A DNA stretch of 64,000 nt, from positions 4,224,934-4,288,933 of the forward strand of contig NC_019703.1 in NCBI RefSeq assembly GCF_000317045.1, read 5' to 3'. The notes beneath the pieces are model-generated. The model did not search any database and was not told the DNA's origin. It saw only the letters and a list, made by a program, of their open reading frames with translations. Position numbers and translations under genes: made by a program. This DNA is from Geitlerinema sp. PCC 7407 (lineage in GTDB: Bacteria > Cyanobacteriota > Cyanobacteriia > PCC-7407). Shown here piece after piece: positions 35,736 to 45,400 of the stretch. Every line of letters starts with the position of its first letter. Position 1 is the first letter of the stretch.

Positions 35736-35978
35736 ATGAGCGATCTTTGGGTGAGCTCGGTGGGTTGGGCCCTCGATGGCAGCCTGTGGGACAGCGTGGC
35801 CCAAGGGTGGATTTGGCACGCGTCTCTGGACGGGACGATGCTGGCTCAAAATATCCAGGTGGATATTATGGCCGACATGCAAAAGGGATTTCGGAATTTT
35901 ATCGAATCCGGCCAGGTTTGGGCGCTGCTCATCGGCATGGTCCTGGGCTATATGTTCCGGAGCTTGACGGCGTACTAA
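35736..35978 (+). CDS. Small protein with one C-terminal membrane helix
   Basis: The roughly 80-residue protein has a tryptophan-rich N-terminal half and a single hydrophobic segment near the C-terminus (about 59-76, VWALLIGMVLGYMFRSL). The ATG at 35736 is 8 bases after AAGGAG; the GTG at 35727 and ATG at 35730 are too close to it. The strong ribosome site and membrane helix support a real gene, but I do not recognise the family. It lies between the SpoIIE phosphatase gene and argH on the same strand. Confidence 0.65.
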   Translation: MSDLWVSSVGWALDGSLWDSVAQGWIWHASLDGTMLAQNIQVDIMADMQKGFRNFIESGQVWALLIGMVLGYMFRSLTAY

Positions 35979-36128
35979 GACGGCGAACGGAAGTGACGAC
36001 ACCAGGTCAGGGGCGATCGCGTTCTTGGGCCGATTGTCATGGCTATCCCAGATGGGAGCGAGCTTGTCGGTTTGCGGGGCGATCGCTAGGGTAGCCTTGA
36101 TCCAGCAACGGTTTAGGACAACGAAACT

Positions 36129-37547
36129 TTGAGCACAGCATCTCCTTCTCCCCAATCTGCAACGTGGAGCCAGCGGTTTGAGTCGGCGCTCCATCCGGCG
36201 ATCGCCCAGTTCAATGCCAGCATCGGGTTTGATATCGAGCTGATCGAGTACGACATCACGGGGTCCCAAGCCCATGCCCGGATGCTCGCTCACACTGGCA
36301 TCATCACCCCCGAAGAAGGCGAAACCCTGGTCCAGGGCCTCGAGCAGGTCCGGCAAGAATACCGCCAGGGCCAGTTTCAGCCGGGAGTTGAGGCGGAGGA
36401 TGTGCACTTTGCGGTGGAGCGCCGCCTGACGGAGCTGATCGGGGATGTGGGCAAAAAACTACACACGGCGCGATCGCGCAATGACCAGGTCGGCACGGAC
36501 ACCCGGCTGTATCTGCGCGACCATATTCGGCACATTCGCCAGCGAATTCGGACCTTGCAGGGGGTGCTGCTGCGTCTCGCTGAGCAGCACGTCGAGACCT
36601 TGATTCCGGGCTATACCCACCTTCAGCGTGCCCAGCCCCTCAGCTTGGCCCATCACCTGCTGGCCTACTTTGAGATGCTCCAGCGAGACTGGGAGCGCCT
36701 AGGTGATGTGGCCAAGCGCGTGAACGTGTCGCCCCTGGGCTGCGGCGCGCTGGCGGGGACGACGTTTCCCATCGATCGTCACTACAGCGCCGAGCTTTTG
36801 CACTTCGACAGCGTCTACAGCAACAGCCTCGACGGGGTGAGCGATCGCGATTTTGCCATCGAGTTTCTCTGCGGGGCCAGCCTGATCATGGTGCACCTGA
36901 GCCGCCTCTCAGAAGAAGTCATTTTCTGGGCGTCGGAAGAGTTTCGCTTTGTCACCCTCCGCGACAGCTGCTCCACCGGCTCCAGCATCATGCCCCAAAA
37001 GAAGAACCCCGACGTGCCTGAACTGGTGCGCGGCAAAACCGGTCGCGTTTTCGGGCACTTGCAGGCGCTGCTAGTGATGATGAAGGGCCTGCCCCTGGCC
37101 TACAACAAGGATCTCCAGGAAGACAAAGAGGCCCTGTTTGACGGCGTGAAAACAGTGGAGGCTTGCCTAGAAGCCATGACCATCTTGTTCGATCAGGGTC
37201 TGGAGTTTCAGCCTGCTCGGCTGGGAGCGGCGGTGGCAGAGGACTTTTCCAATGCGACGGATGTGGCAGACTATCTGGCCGCCAAGGGGGTGCCCTTCCG
37301 AGAGGCCTACAACCTGGTGGGCAAGGTGGTGAAAACCTGCCTCAGCCAAGGGAAGCTGCTCAAGGATCTGAGCCTGGAGGAGTGGCAGGCGCTACATCCG
37401 CAGTTTGCGGCGGATATCTATGAGGCGATCGCGCCCAAGCAGGTGGTGGCTGCTCGCAACAGCTACGGTGGCACTGGCTTTGAGCAGGTCCGTCAGGCGA
37501 TCGCCCGCGCCCACGATCGCCTGGGTGCAGCAGAGGCCACGGCGTGA
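36129..37547 (+). CDS. argH: Argininosuccinate lyase
   Basis: ArgH cleaves argininosuccinate to arginine and fumarate, the last step of arginine synthesis. The 472-residue protein shows the fumarase/aspartase superfamily signature [12 protein letters not shown] (about 288-299), along with [25 protein letters not shown] and the substrate loop CTGGTTFPI-like segment [12 protein letters not shown]. Length is typical. The start appears to be TTG at 36129, since no ATG lies near the expected N-terminus. Confidence 0.96.
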   Translation: MSTASPSPQSATWSQRFESALHPAIAQFNASIGFDIELIEYDITGSQAHARMLAHTGIITPEEGETLVQGLEQVRQEYRQGQFQPGVEAEDVHFAVERRLTELIGDVGKKLHTARSRNDQVGTDTRLYLRDHIRHIRQRIRTLQGVLLRLAEQHVETLIPGYTHLQRAQPLSLAHHLLAYFEMLQRDWERLGDVAKRVNVSPLGCGALAGTTFPIDRHYSAELLHFDSVYSNSLDGVSDRDFAIEFLCGASLIMVHLSRLSEEVIFWASEEFRFVTLRDSCSTGSSIMPQKKNPDVPELVRGKTGRVFGHLQALLVMMKGLPLAYNKDLQEDKEALFDGVKTVEACLEAMTILFDQGLEFQPARLGAAVAEDFSNATDVADYLAAKGVPFREAYNLVGKVVKTCLSQGKLLKDLSLEEWQALHPQFAADIYEAIAPKQVVAARNSYGGTGFEQVRQAIARAHDRLGAAEATA

Positions 37548-37572
37548 TCGCTGCCTGATTTGCGTGAGAAAT

Positions 37573-37604
37573 ACGCCTGCGCCTGAGACTCAGCGCGCAG
37601 GCGT
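37573..37604. terminator. Shared terminator between argH and the TPR gene
   Basis: Arms 37573-37582 and 37595-37604 (acgcctgcgc / gcgcaggcgt) are perfect and continue inward as ctgag/ctcag. It lies between convergent genes and can act for both. Confidence 0.7.
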
Positions 37605-37630
37605 GCCGCACTGGTTCCTAGCTTCCTAGA

Positions 37631-38953
37631 TCAATGGTTGACCAGAGCCACAAAGCGCGGGTCATTGCGCACGGGCTCAAATTCTGTGTCCATTTTGGCC
37701 ATGGCCCGGTAGATGCCGGGGTTGAGCATGATGGCCTTTTGCAGATACAAAAAGGTCTGGCCGAGCTGCTTTTGGGCAATGCACCAGGCCGCTTTGCTGT
37801 ACCAGGCGCTGGGGTTGTTGGGCTGGAGGCGCAGGGATTCGTCGAGGCTGGCCATGGCTTCTTCGGGTTGGCGGAGTTGCCAAAGCAGCAGTCCCCGCAC
37901 CAGCCAAGCATAGTGGTTGCGGGGATGCAGCTCTAGGGAGCGATTGATGTTCATCAGGGCGGCTTCTGGGCAGCCCATGTGCTCTAGGGCAACGCCCCGG
38001 TTGTACCAGCTTTTGGGGTCATGGGGGTTGAGGGCGATCGCCCGATCGTAGCTATCGACGGCTTCTTCGTAGCGGTTGAGCTTGCCCAGACTGACGCCGC
38101 GCTGATACCAGTTGCGCGGGTCGTCGGGCTGCAGGCTGACCACCTGATCGAGGCTGGCGATCGCCTCTTCGTAGCGGCCCACCCGCTGGAGCGCGTAGCT
38201 GTAGTGCTTCCAGGCGTCACAGTCCTTGGGGGCGACAGCCAAAGCCCGCTCAAAGCTCGTCACGGCTTCGGCGTAGTTGCCCAGCTGCTCCCAGGCTAGG
38301 CCGCGATGCTTCCAGGCATAGTCGCAGTCTGGCTTGAGGGCGATCGCTCGGTCAAAGCTGGCGATCGCCTCTTCGGGCCGCCCCAGCTCCACCAGCGTCG
38401 CTCCCCGGTTGTACCACGCGCGATAGTGGCGAGGATGCAGCGCCAAAGCCGTGTCTAAACTGGCGATCGCCTCTTCCCGGCGATCGAGATGGACCAGCGC
38501 CTTGCCCAGGTTATACCAAGTTTTGTAGTCTCCCGGCTGGAGTTTGAGCGCTGTTTCGTAGCCCGCCACCACTTCTTCATAGCGGCCCAGCTTTTGCAGC
38601 ATATAGCTACGAAACGTCCACGCTTCGTAGTATTCCGGGTGATGCTCCAGGGCGGTCTCAAAGCTTTTGAGCGCCTCGTCGTCTTGACCCTGGCGCTCTA
38701 GGACCAAGCCGCGACCATACCAAGCCGTCGCCAAGTCAGGCTGGAGGGCGATCGCCCGGTCAAAGTTGGCGATCGCCTCATCATCGCGTCGAAGCTGGCC
38801 CAAACTCGCGCCGCGCCGGCCCCAAATCTCTGCCGAAGTCGGCTGGATCTCGAGAGCTTTGTCATAGCGAGCGATCGCCTCTTCGTAGCGCCCTGCCTCA
38901 AACAGAGCGTTACCCAGGCCGTACCACGCTTGAGAGTCACGATTCAGGATCAT
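37631..38953 (-). CDS. Tetratricopeptide-repeat protein (about 12 TPR units)
   Basis: The roughly 440-residue protein consists almost wholly of 34-residue TPR units, each with the pattern AWYNRG...LGRYEEAIASFDRAL...P. I count about twelve. TPR arrays are protein-protein scaffolds; no catalytic domain is present. The start is placed at the ATG at 38953 (MILNRDSQAW), since the upstream in-frame ATG at 39031 adds cysteine-rich sequence unlike a TPR. About 560 non-coding bases lie upstream. Confidence 0.88.
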   Translation of the reverse strand: MILNRDSQAWYGLGNALFEAGRYEEAIARYDKALEIQPTSAEIWGRRGASLGQLRRDDEAIANFDRAIALQPDLATAWYGRGLVLERQGQDDEALKSFETALEHHPEYYEAWTFRSYMLQKLGRYEEVVAGYETALKLQPGDYKTWYNLGKALVHLDRREEAIASLDTALALHPRHYRAWYNRGATLVELGRPEEAIASFDRAIALKPDCDYAWKHRGLAWEQLGNYAEAVTSFERALAVAPKDCDAWKHYSYALQRVGRYEEAIASLDQVVSLQPDDPRNWYQRGVSLGKLNRYEEAVDSYDRAIALNPHDPKSWYNRGVALEHMGCPEAALMNINRSLELHPRNHYAWLVRGLLLWQLRQPEEAMASLDESLRLQPNNPSAWYSKAAWCIAQKQLGQTFLYLQKAIMLNPGIYRAMAKMDTEFEPVRNDPRFVALVNH

Positions 38954-39031
38954 CTTGCACTGGAGCACGCGATTAAAACCCCACCGAGAAAACGAAGACC
39001 CACAGGGGCCACAGGCAGTCGCGATCGCCAC

Positions 39032-39417
39032 CCATCACCCTCTGTAACCACCGCAACAACAATAATCTCCCTTCTGCATCCACTCCCCAGGCCGTCCCAG
39101 TCCCTGAGCAGTCACCTCGCACTTCACAGACTTTCGCTCACTAATGCCCTTCCTTAGTGTGACGAAGAAAACCCGTCAGGCCACTGCCACGCCTCACGCT
39201 CAGTTGTGATGAAAATCACCGCCAATCGTTGAAAAACATTAATAAAAATTTAAGTATATACACTTAGAAAAAGAGGCGATTTTCGTCTCATATTTTTCAG
39301 CATTATTACAGTTCCACTCCTCGATTTCCAATCAAAATTGTCAGATTTAAGCCTCTATTCATGACATTTGACTTTGAGCCCGATAGTTCGCTTGTCTAGG
39401 TTGTCTCCGCAAAATCT
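39032..39417. other. Non-coding region upstream of the TPR gene
   Basis: No gene is supported. Positions about 39200-39330 are strongly AT-rich and could hold the promoter of the TPR gene that reads leftward. Confidence 0.5.
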
Positions 39418-39470
39418 TCTGCAAAAACAGAAAAGCAGATCCTCAGGATCTGCTTTTCTGTTTTTGCAGA
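39418..39470 (-). terminator. Perfect 26-bp inverted repeat (53-base near-palindrome) after the bilin lyase gene
   Basis: Arms 39418-39443 and 39445-39470 are exact complements around a single central C; the arms carry GCAAAAACAG and AAAAGCAGATCCT blocks. It lies 46 bases after the stop of the bilin lyase gene and would form a very stable terminator or 3' end structure. Its length and perfection exceed the usual need. Confidence 0.8.
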
Positions 39471-39516
39471 GTTTATTCAAAAAATAGCGAGTAAAGCTGG
39501 GCGACTATCTAGGCTT

Positions 39517-40056
39517 CTAGGCAAGTCGCTTTTCTAGATACTGGCCGATCATTTGCTGCTCGCCTGCTCGAGAAATAATGGTTTGGCGCGTGCGGTATTT
39601 GTGGCCCACTAGCTTGAGCTCTTCTTCGAAGACAGAGCCGCTGTACTCCGTGCGCAGGCAGAGAGTGTGGGGATTGGTGAACTGGAACTGGGCGGTGACG
39701 GGCTTGGGGGTGGCAAAGCCGCGATCGCGGTACAAAATCTCGCCGCGCACCCCAAAGATCGTGGAGCCCTCGGACTGGGTCCGGCCAGATACGGAGTTAG
39801 TGCTTTCCCAGATTACTTTTGCGCCGCACACTAGGACCTGATCTGCCGGTAGCTCGTGGCGCTGGGCGAGCTCTTGCAGGGCGTCGTGGCCCTGGGGCAA
39901 AAACTCAATCTCAATCAGGCTGACAACTTCTTGGGTATTGCCCTCGGGCAAGGTGTAGTAGCGACGCTCTGAGCGCCACCGTCCTTCTGATTGACGAAAA
40001 AATTCGGCAATGAGGGACTCTCCGGAGGTTTGGGTGAGATTAGCTAGGGTTGTCAC
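39517..40056 (-). CDS. Phycobiliprotein lyase, CpcS/CpcU family
   Basis: This family attaches phycocyanobilin to Cys82/84 of phycobiliproteins. The 179-residue protein has the family start IAEFFRQSEGRWRSERRYYT (about residues 16-35), then DRGFATPKPVTAQFQFTN, TEYSGSVFEEELK and YRTRQTIISRAGEQQMIGQY. The pattern is closest in memory to the CpcU-like branch, which works as a dimer with CpcS, but I cannot separate CpcS from CpcU with certainty. It lies about 10 kb from the phycocyanin operon and stands as a single gene. Confidence 0.85.
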   Translation of the reverse strand: MTTLANLTQTSGESLIAEFFRQSEGRWRSERRYYTLPEGNTQEVVSLIEIEFLPQGHDALQELAQRHELPADQVLVCGAKVIWESTNSVSGRTQSEGSTIFGVRGEILYRDRGFATPKPVTAQFQFTNPHTLCLRTEYSGSVFEEELKLVGHKYRTRQTIISRAGEQQMIGQYLEKRLA

Positions 40057-40607
40057 GGGGCGCGTACCTCTCTCTTGGAGCGTAGTTTTCGTGCGCGCCT
40101 GTCTATCAGATGAGAGACATTAACGCAAATTATCGTTACTTTTCTTGATTTAATACAGCCATCATACCGGTAACTATTACAGTCTTGCAATTCACAGAAC
40201 TTTCAGGAAACTTGGGCGTCATTTGTCAAGCATGGGCATGAGGTTTGATGGAGGGGCGATCGCCGGTTGTAGACCGAGGTCTGACGCCCTTGAGGCTGTG
40301 GGAGATGACCAATCGAAGGGCAGTTAGGTGGACAGTTGGGTGGACAGTTGAGCGATCGCCCCAAGAACCACCGCCCCATCATTGAGCAATCTCCCGCAGC
40401 GGATCGTCGCAAAAGTAACCGTCATCAGGAAAAGCGGGTGATCTGTTGGGGATAGCTGGCTGAGCGATTGGGAGACAGTTGCACAACTCGAACAAGCGCC
40501 AGTCTTTTCCCCCAGGCCCCATCCCACAATGAACTTATCGACGGAAAGCGGTTTCGACCGCCCACCTTCCCACTCTAATTCCCCCCTAGTTCCGAGAGAG
40601 GTACCCA
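40057..40607. other. Non-coding region between the bilin lyase gene and a small open frame
   Basis: Positions about 40095-40200 are AT-rich and probably carry the bilin lyase promoter. A 12-base tandem repeat lies at 40321-40350. No other gene is supported. Confidence 0.5.
40321..40350. repeat. Two and a half copies of a 12-base tandem repeat
   Basis: cagttaggtgga, cagttgggtgga and cagttg follow head to tail in non-coding DNA. They may be replication slippage. Confidence 0.7.
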
Positions 40608-40694
40608 ATGTCACCCAATTTCTGCCTTGACCTCTGGCTCGAATCCGGTCTGACCCTTGTTACGTTTTTGCTGGTGATTATCCTCCTGGGCTAG
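40608..40694 (+). CDS. Possible 28-residue single-helix membrane protein
   Basis: An ATG at 40608 preceded by GAGAGAGG opens a 28-codon frame. It encodes a short polar start (MSPNFCLDLWLESG), then a hydrophobic helix rich in L, V, T and I to the end. Cyanobacteria have many such small membrane subunits in photosystems and cytochrome b6f, but this one matches none of those I know (PetL, PetN, PsbM, PsbT, Psb30). It is offered as a candidate only. Confidence 0.35.
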   Translation: MSPNFCLDLWLESGLTLVTFLLVIILLG

Positions 40695-41065
40695 GTTGCG
40701 AAGTGGGCGAGGTTGGCCCGCTCGACGAACTTTCTAGATCGCGATCGCCCGCCTCCAGCATCTGTCCTCGATCGGTTTGGTGCCTTATCCTTCAGATTTC
40801 CCCAGCCCTTTGATTTCCGATTAACGCGGTTTCGATTCTTTATCGTTTCGACATCGTTTTAGCTTTCGACTCTCTCAATCCGCTTGTTTTGGTTGTTGCC
40901 TGAGGCTTTTGGCCTTGGCCGCTCGGTTTCGCCTGCCCTGGTTTCGGTTTCGTCCTCAGTTTTGACCTAGTTTGAGCGTTCGTCAGGGAGCTTTACCAAA
41001 GCGCTCACAGCACGCTCTGCCAATTCACTGCTTTGTCGCTCTGTCCACATCTACACGCCACCACC
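40695..41065. other. Non-coding leader of the DUF3747-SLH gene
   Basis: The stretch is T- and G-rich, with TTTCG six times between 40830 and 40952. It should contain the promoter and a long 5' leader for the SLH gene. Confidence 0.45.
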
Positions 41066-42361
41066 ATGAAAACTACCTTCGTCAAATTCGCTGCTCTGGC
41101 TACCGCTGCTGTAAGCGCTGTGAGTGCGGTAGGGGCGATCGCTCCGGTCAACGCTGCTGCTTTTGGCCAACGAGAAGTTACTCAAGACAAGTTCGCGGTG
41201 GTGGCAGCCCCCCGAGGCACCACGGGCACAGCCCACCAGCTGCTGATTTTGGAGCAGGTTTCGGATGCCAAGGCCTGCTGGAGCGAGTCCGGCAACAGCC
41301 CCACCACGATCGATCCGCTGCTGCTGACCTTCAACTTCGCAGGCATCTGCGGCCGCAGCACCGACAGCAACGGCTACTCGATCCGGATGGCGGGCCAAGA
41401 CCTGGGGCTGTCCTACAGCCTGCGCATGGTGCACCGCAACAATGACATTGTGCTGGTGGGCGTGAATGACCGCGATCGCAGCGCTCCCCAGGTTGAGATC
41501 GGTCGGGCTGGCGGCAAGACCAGCGGCTTTGCCAAGATCAACCTCAACTCTGGTTGGCGCCTGACCAAGCGCGTCTACAACGACAAAGCAACCGGTCACG
41601 TTTATCTGACCAACGACCTCACCCTGGCTCAGGTCACTGGCAGCCAGCCGAGCACGCCGAACCCAACGACGCCTACCACCAACCCCGGCACCAGCAATCC
41701 CACCACCCCGACGACGCCTCTGCCCCCGGTGACGCCGCCCATCACGCCCCCGGTTACTCAGCCCCTCGCATTCCGCGACATCGCCAACGACATCTATCGG
41801 GCCGAAATCGAGGAAGCCGTCAAAACTGGCTTTGTGGCCGGATTCCAAGACGACACCTTCCGCCCCAACGGCACCCTCACCCGGGAGCAGCTGGTGTCGA
41901 TGGTGATCGAGGCCCTCGCCAAGCAGCCCAACTCCAAAGTCGTGCTGCCCGCCCAAGCGGTGACCAAGCCCTACGGCGATGTTGAGGTGGGTCGCTGGAG
42001 CGCCGCCAAGATTCAGTTTGCGAAAGCGAACAAGATTGTCAGTGGTTATGGTGACGGCTCCTTCCGGCCGGCTCAGGCCGTGACCCGCGCCGAGATGATG
42101 GCGGTGATGCGCCGCGCCGCTGAATTTTCCCGGACCAGCCAAGGAATCAGCCCTCAGGCTCCCTCGGTCCAAGCGAACAAGTCCCTGTTCTCGGACACCA
42201 AGGGTCACTGGGCTTCTTCTTTGATTGATGAAATGGGCGCTTACTGTGAGGTTGCTTCTCCCTTCAATGAAAAGGGAACCGCTTTCTTCCCGGACACGCC
42301 AGCCCAGCGCAACTACGCAGCGGCTGCCACTCTGCGAACCATGAAGTGCGCGCAAAAGTAG
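41066..42361 (+). CDS. DUF3747 and SLH-domain surface protein
   Basis: The roughly 431-residue protein starts with a signal peptide (KFAALATAAVSAVSAVGA, cleavage after APVNA-AA). A DUF3747 domain follows (about 28-200), then a Thr/Pro linker (about 203-238). Three SLH modules end it (about 243-430; FRDIANDIYRAEIEEA, YGDVEVGRWSAAKIQFA, FSDTKGHWASSLIDEM). SLH modules anchor proteins to the cell wall polymer or outer layer. Function of DUF3747 is unknown. The start is ATG 41066, since the earlier codon at 41033 precedes the signal peptide. A clear terminator follows. Confidence 0.9.
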   Translation: MKTTFVKFAALATAAVSAVSAVGAIAPVNAAAFGQREVTQDKFAVVAAPRGTTGTAHQLLILEQVSDAKACWSESGNSPTTIDPLLLTFNFAGICGRSTDSNGYSIRMAGQDLGLSYSLRMVHRNNDIVLVGVNDRDRSAPQVEIGRAGGKTSGFAKINLNSGWRLTKRVYNDKATGHVYLTNDLTLAQVTGSQPSTPNPTTPTTNPGTSNPTTPTTPLPPVTPPITPPVTQPLAFRDIANDIYRAEIEEAVKTGFVAGFQDDTFRPNGTLTREQLVSMVIEALAKQPNSKVVLPAQAVTKPYGDVEVGRWSAAKIQFAKANKIVSGYGDGSFRPAQAVTRAEMMAVMRRAAEFSRTSQGISPQAPSVQANKSLFSDTKGHWASSLIDEMGAYCEVASPFNEKGTAFFPDTPAQRNYAAAATLRTMKCAQK

Positions 42362-42418
42362 GGTGAGCAACCTGCTCACTAGTTGAATTCGGGTTTCGCC
42401 TGCTCCTGAGTGCCATCA

Positions 42419-42450
42419 GGGACGGTCTTCAATCAAAGACCGTCCCTTTT
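42419..42450 (+). terminator. Terminator of the SLH gene
   Basis: Arms 42419-42429 and 42436-42446 (gggacggtctt / aagaccgtccc) are perfect around a 6-base loop; TTTT follows. Confidence 0.9.
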
Positions 42451-42478
42451 CTTTGTCTGGAAATTTAGGCGCTAATGC

Positions 42479-42515
42479 GAAAGAGCGATCGCCTGTAATG
42501 GGCGATCGCTCTTTC
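42479..42515 (-). terminator. Terminator of pgk
   Basis: Arms 42479-42493 and 42501-42515 (gaaagagcgatcgcc / ggcgatcgctctttc) form a perfect 15-bp stem around a 7-base loop. It lies about 50 bases past the pgk stop; each arm contains a HIP1 octamer. Confidence 0.8.
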
Positions 42516-42564
42516 ACGTTTTTATCTCGCTTGTGCAGCTAGACCCGTGCTAGACAAGCACGTC

Positions 42565-43770
42565 CTAGGCATCGTTGAGCGCTGCGATACCAGGCAGTTC
42601 TTTGCCTTCGAGCAGCTCGAGGCTAGCGCCACCACCGGTAGAAATGTGGCTCATCTTTTCTGCCACGCCGACCTTCTCGACCGCTGCCACGGAGTCGCCA
42701 CCGCCGATGATGGTCGTGACGCCGGTGCCGGTGAGGTCTGCCAGGGTGCGGGCGATCGCCTCGGTACCCACCGCAAACTTATCGAACTCGAACACGCCCA
42801 TCGGACCATTCCAGATCACCGAGCGGCACTCAGACAGCGCCTGCTTGAAGACCTCGACAGAGTCAGGTCCGATATCCAGACCCATCCAGCCATCGGGAAT
42901 ATTCTCGATGCTGACGGTTTGGGCCGCAGCGTCAGCTGCGAAGTTATCAGCCACCACCACATCGGTCGGCAGCAGCAGATCAACGCCCTTCTCCTTCGCC
43001 TTGACTTCGAGGGCCTTCGCCAGTTCCAGCTTGTCTTCCTCGACCAGAGACTTACCGACGCTCAGACCGCGCGCCTTGTAGAAGGTGAAGATCATGCCGC
43101 CGCCAATCAGCAGCTTGTCCACCTTGTCGAGCAGGGTTTCGATCACGCCGATCTTGCTGGAGACCTTGGAACCACCCACGATGGCGGCCAGAGGACGCTG
43201 GGGATTTTCGATCGCCGCTTGGAGATACTTCAGCTCCTTGTCGATCAAGAAGCCCGCCACCGAAGGCGTCAGGTAGTGGGTGACCCCTTCCGTCGAAGCG
43301 TGGGCCCGGTGGGCAGTCCCGAAGGCATCGTTGACGTACAGGTCAGCAAGAGACGCAAGCTGCTTCGCAAATTCAGGATCATTGGCCTCTTCCTCAGCGT
43401 GGAAGCGCACATTTTCGAGGAGCACGACTTGGCCGTTTTCCATGGCAGCCACCGTTGCTGCGGCTCCTTCGCCAATGCAGTCATCGGTTTTCTTGACTTC
43501 TTGACCGAGGAGTTCCGACAGACGCTTCGCAACTGGCGTTAGACGCATGCCCTCGTTGACCTTACCCTTGGGACGACCAAAGTGGCTGCACAGAACGACC
43601 TTAGCCCCCTTGGAGGTCAGCTCTTGGATGGTTGGCAGCGCAGCCCGAATCCGGGTATCGTCGGTGATGTTGCCCTGATCATCGAGGGGGACATTGAAGT
43701 CGGCCCGCATCAAGACGCGCTTTCCAGTCAAGTCTGAGGCGGACAAGTCTGCTACAGTTCTTTTGGGCAT
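42565..43770 (-). CDS. pgk: Phosphoglycerate kinase
   Basis: Pgk transfers phosphate between 1,3-bisphosphoglycerate and ADP in glycolysis and, in reverse, in the Calvin cycle. The 401-residue protein has the substrate-binding start [20 protein letters not shown] (22-41), [19 protein letters not shown] and the nucleotide-site [10 protein letters not shown] near 370. Length is normal. It is divergent from the universal stress gene and has its own terminator. Confidence 0.98.
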   Translation of the reverse strand: MPKRTVADLSASDLTGKRVLMRADFNVPLDDQGNITDDTRIRAALPTIQELTSKGAKVVLCSHFGRPKGKVNEGMRLTPVAKRLSELLGQEVKKTDDCIGEGAAATVAAMENGQVVLLENVRFHAEEEANDPEFAKQLASLADLYVNDAFGTAHRAHASTEGVTHYLTPSVAGFLIDKELKYLQAAIENPQRPLAAIVGGSKVSSKIGVIETLLDKVDKLLIGGGMIFTFYKARGLSVGKSLVEEDKLELAKALEVKAKEKGVDLLLPTDVVVADNFAADAAAQTVSIENIPDGWMGLDIGPDSVEVFKQALSECRSVIWNGPMGVFEFDKFAVGTEAIARTLADLTGTGVTTIIGGGDSVAAVEKVGVAEKMSHISTGGGASLELLEGKELPGIAALNDA

Positions 43771-43940
43771 TGCGTAAACCTCCTGAAATTGCGTCTTTTT
43801 GTCTACTTTTCGCCAGATGTATGGAGCTCCGATCTACGCTCTAGACAGAGATAGAGAAGCCCGCCGAATAGAGTAATCCTTAATTTTGATACTCTGCGCC
43901 GTCCACATTCTACCGGAGTCTGTGTACCGGAGAAGCCGCT

Positions 43941-44354
43941 ATGTTTAAGACTGTTTTGTTTCCCATTGATGGGAGTCGCGAGTCTCAAGAAGCAGCGACG
44001 ACCGTTGCTCATATTGTGAAAACTTACGAGAGTCGGCTGGTGCTGCTGTCGGTGGTAGAAGCGCCCCCCGATGAGATTGAGGTCGGCTCTCCCGAGGCTG
44101 CGACTTCGGCTGAGGCGATCGCGGCTCTCTTGCAAGCCGTGCAGGCCAACTTTGCGGCGGAGGGTATTCAGGCCGATGCCCTGGAGCGCCAGGGCAAACC
44201 GGCGTTTGTGATCTGCGATGTCGCCGACGAGCTCAATGCCAACTTGATCGTGATGGGGTGTCGGGGACTGGGCCTGACCGAAGATGGCGCTGCGGAGAGC
44301 GTCACCAACCGGGTGATTAATCTCTCTCCCTGCCCTGTTTTGATCGTTCCGTAA
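43941..44354 (+). CDS. Universal stress protein family
   Basis: The 137-residue protein is a single UspA domain: TVLFPIDGSRESQEA at the start, ALERQGKPAFVICDVADE in the middle, and the ATP-binding signature VMGCRGLGLTEDGAAESVTN leading to CPVLIVP. UspA proteins bind ATP and respond to starvation or stress; the exact trigger is unknown. It is divergent from pgk. Confidence 0.93.
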   Translation: MFKTVLFPIDGSRESQEAATTVAHIVKTYESRLVLLSVVEAPPDEIEVGSPEAATSAEAIAALLQAVQANFAAEGIQADALERQGKPAFVICDVADELNANLIVMGCRGLGLTEDGAAESVTNRVINLSPCPVLIVP

Positions 44355-44524
44355 CCCCTTCCCACTGCGCTGAGACTCCAGCCGCACGCCAGCGTGGGCT
44401 CTTCTGCTGAGCCCTGGAGCTCAGCTTCTGTGGTTTGATGCGGTGATGTCACTCCAAGGCTTGGCAGAACGCCGCAGCATCTCAGTACCGCCGCCTTTCT
44501 TCTCTACTCCCATTCGTAACCGTC

Positions 44525-45400
44525 ATGACTTCCCCCCCGATTCAGTGGTACCCCGGCCACATTGCCAAGGCCGAAAAGGCCCTCACCGAACAGCTCAAGC
44601 GGGTGGATGTGGTGCTGGAGGTGCGCGACGCGCGGATTCCGCTCTCGACCCATCACCCCCAGGTTCCTCAGTGGGTCGGCTCAAAGGGGCGCGTCCTGGT
44701 GCTCAATCGTGAGGATATGATTCCGCCGGTGGCGCAGCAGGCCTGGACGGACTGGTTCACGGCGGCGGGGGAGGTGCCTTGTTTTACGAATGCTCAGCAG
44801 GGCAAGGGAATCCAAGCAGTCTCCCAAGCGGTGCAGGAGGTGGGGGCGCACGTCAATGAGCGTCGTCGCGATCGCGGAATGTTGCCGCGGCCCATCCGGG
44901 CCGTGGTGATCGGCTTTCCCAATGTGGGCAAGTCGGCGCTGATCAACCGCTTGCTCAAGAAGCGGGTGGTGGAAAGCGCCCGCCGACCGGGGGTGACGCG
45001 GCAGCTGCGCTGGGTGCGCATTTCCGATCAAATTGAGTTGCTGGACGCGCCGGGGGTGCTGCCCTCGCGGCTCAATGACCAAGCAGCAGCCCTCAAGCTG
45101 GCGATCTGCGACGACATTGGCGAGGCGTCCTACGACAATCAGCGGGTTGCAGCGGCCCTGATCGAGATGCTGAAGGAGTTGCAGCAGTCAGCGCCCAAGT
45201 TTGTGAGCGGGTCGCCTTTACAGGAGCGCTACAGCCTTGATCCGAACTCGTGCACTGGCGAAGATTATCTGGCGCGGGTGGCGGAGCAGGCTCGATTCCA
45301 GAACGATGTCGAGCGCGTGGCGCGGCAGGTTCTGCACGATTTTCGCAAGGGGCTGATGGGCGCGATCGCCCTCGAAGTTCCGCCAGCAGTAGACCCCTGA
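44525..45400 (+). CDS. rbgA: Ribosome biogenesis GTPase RbgA/YlqF
   Basis: RbgA matures the large ribosomal subunit. The 291-residue protein shows circularly permuted GTPase motifs: G4 as NRED (61-64, in place of NKxD), then G1 GFPNVGKSALINRL near 133 and G3 DAPGVLPS near 180. The start IQWYPGHIAKAEKAL matches the family. The C-terminal helical RNA-binding domain follows. It faces the phycocyanin operon end across about 200 bases. Confidence 0.95.
   Translation: MTSPPIQWYPGHIAKAEKALTEQLKRVDVVLEVRDARIPLSTHHPQVPQWVGSKGRVLVLNREDMIPPVAQQAWTDWFTAAGEVPCFTNAQQGKGIQAVSQAVQEVGAHVNERRRDRGMLPRPIRAVVIGFPNVGKSALINRLLKKRVVESARRPGVTRQLRWVRISDQIELLDAPGVLPSRLNDQAAALKLAICDDIGEASYDNQRVAAALIEMLKELQQSAPKFVSGSPLQERYSLDPNSCTGEDYLARVAEQARFQNDVERVARQVLHDFRKGLMGAIALEVPPAVDP

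Noticed and set aside
35442-36407. 321-codon minus-strand frame across the phosphatase end and argH start
   Set aside because: It overlaps three plus-strand genes and lacks family likeness.
41051-42379. 442-codon open frame antisense to the SLH gene
   Set aside because: It mirrors a GC-rich gene on the other strand, has Gly/Val/Arg-rich low-likelihood composition, and the plus-strand gene has clear domains and a terminator.
42547-43542. 331-codon frame antisense to pgk
   Set aside because: Shadow of pgk, which is certain.
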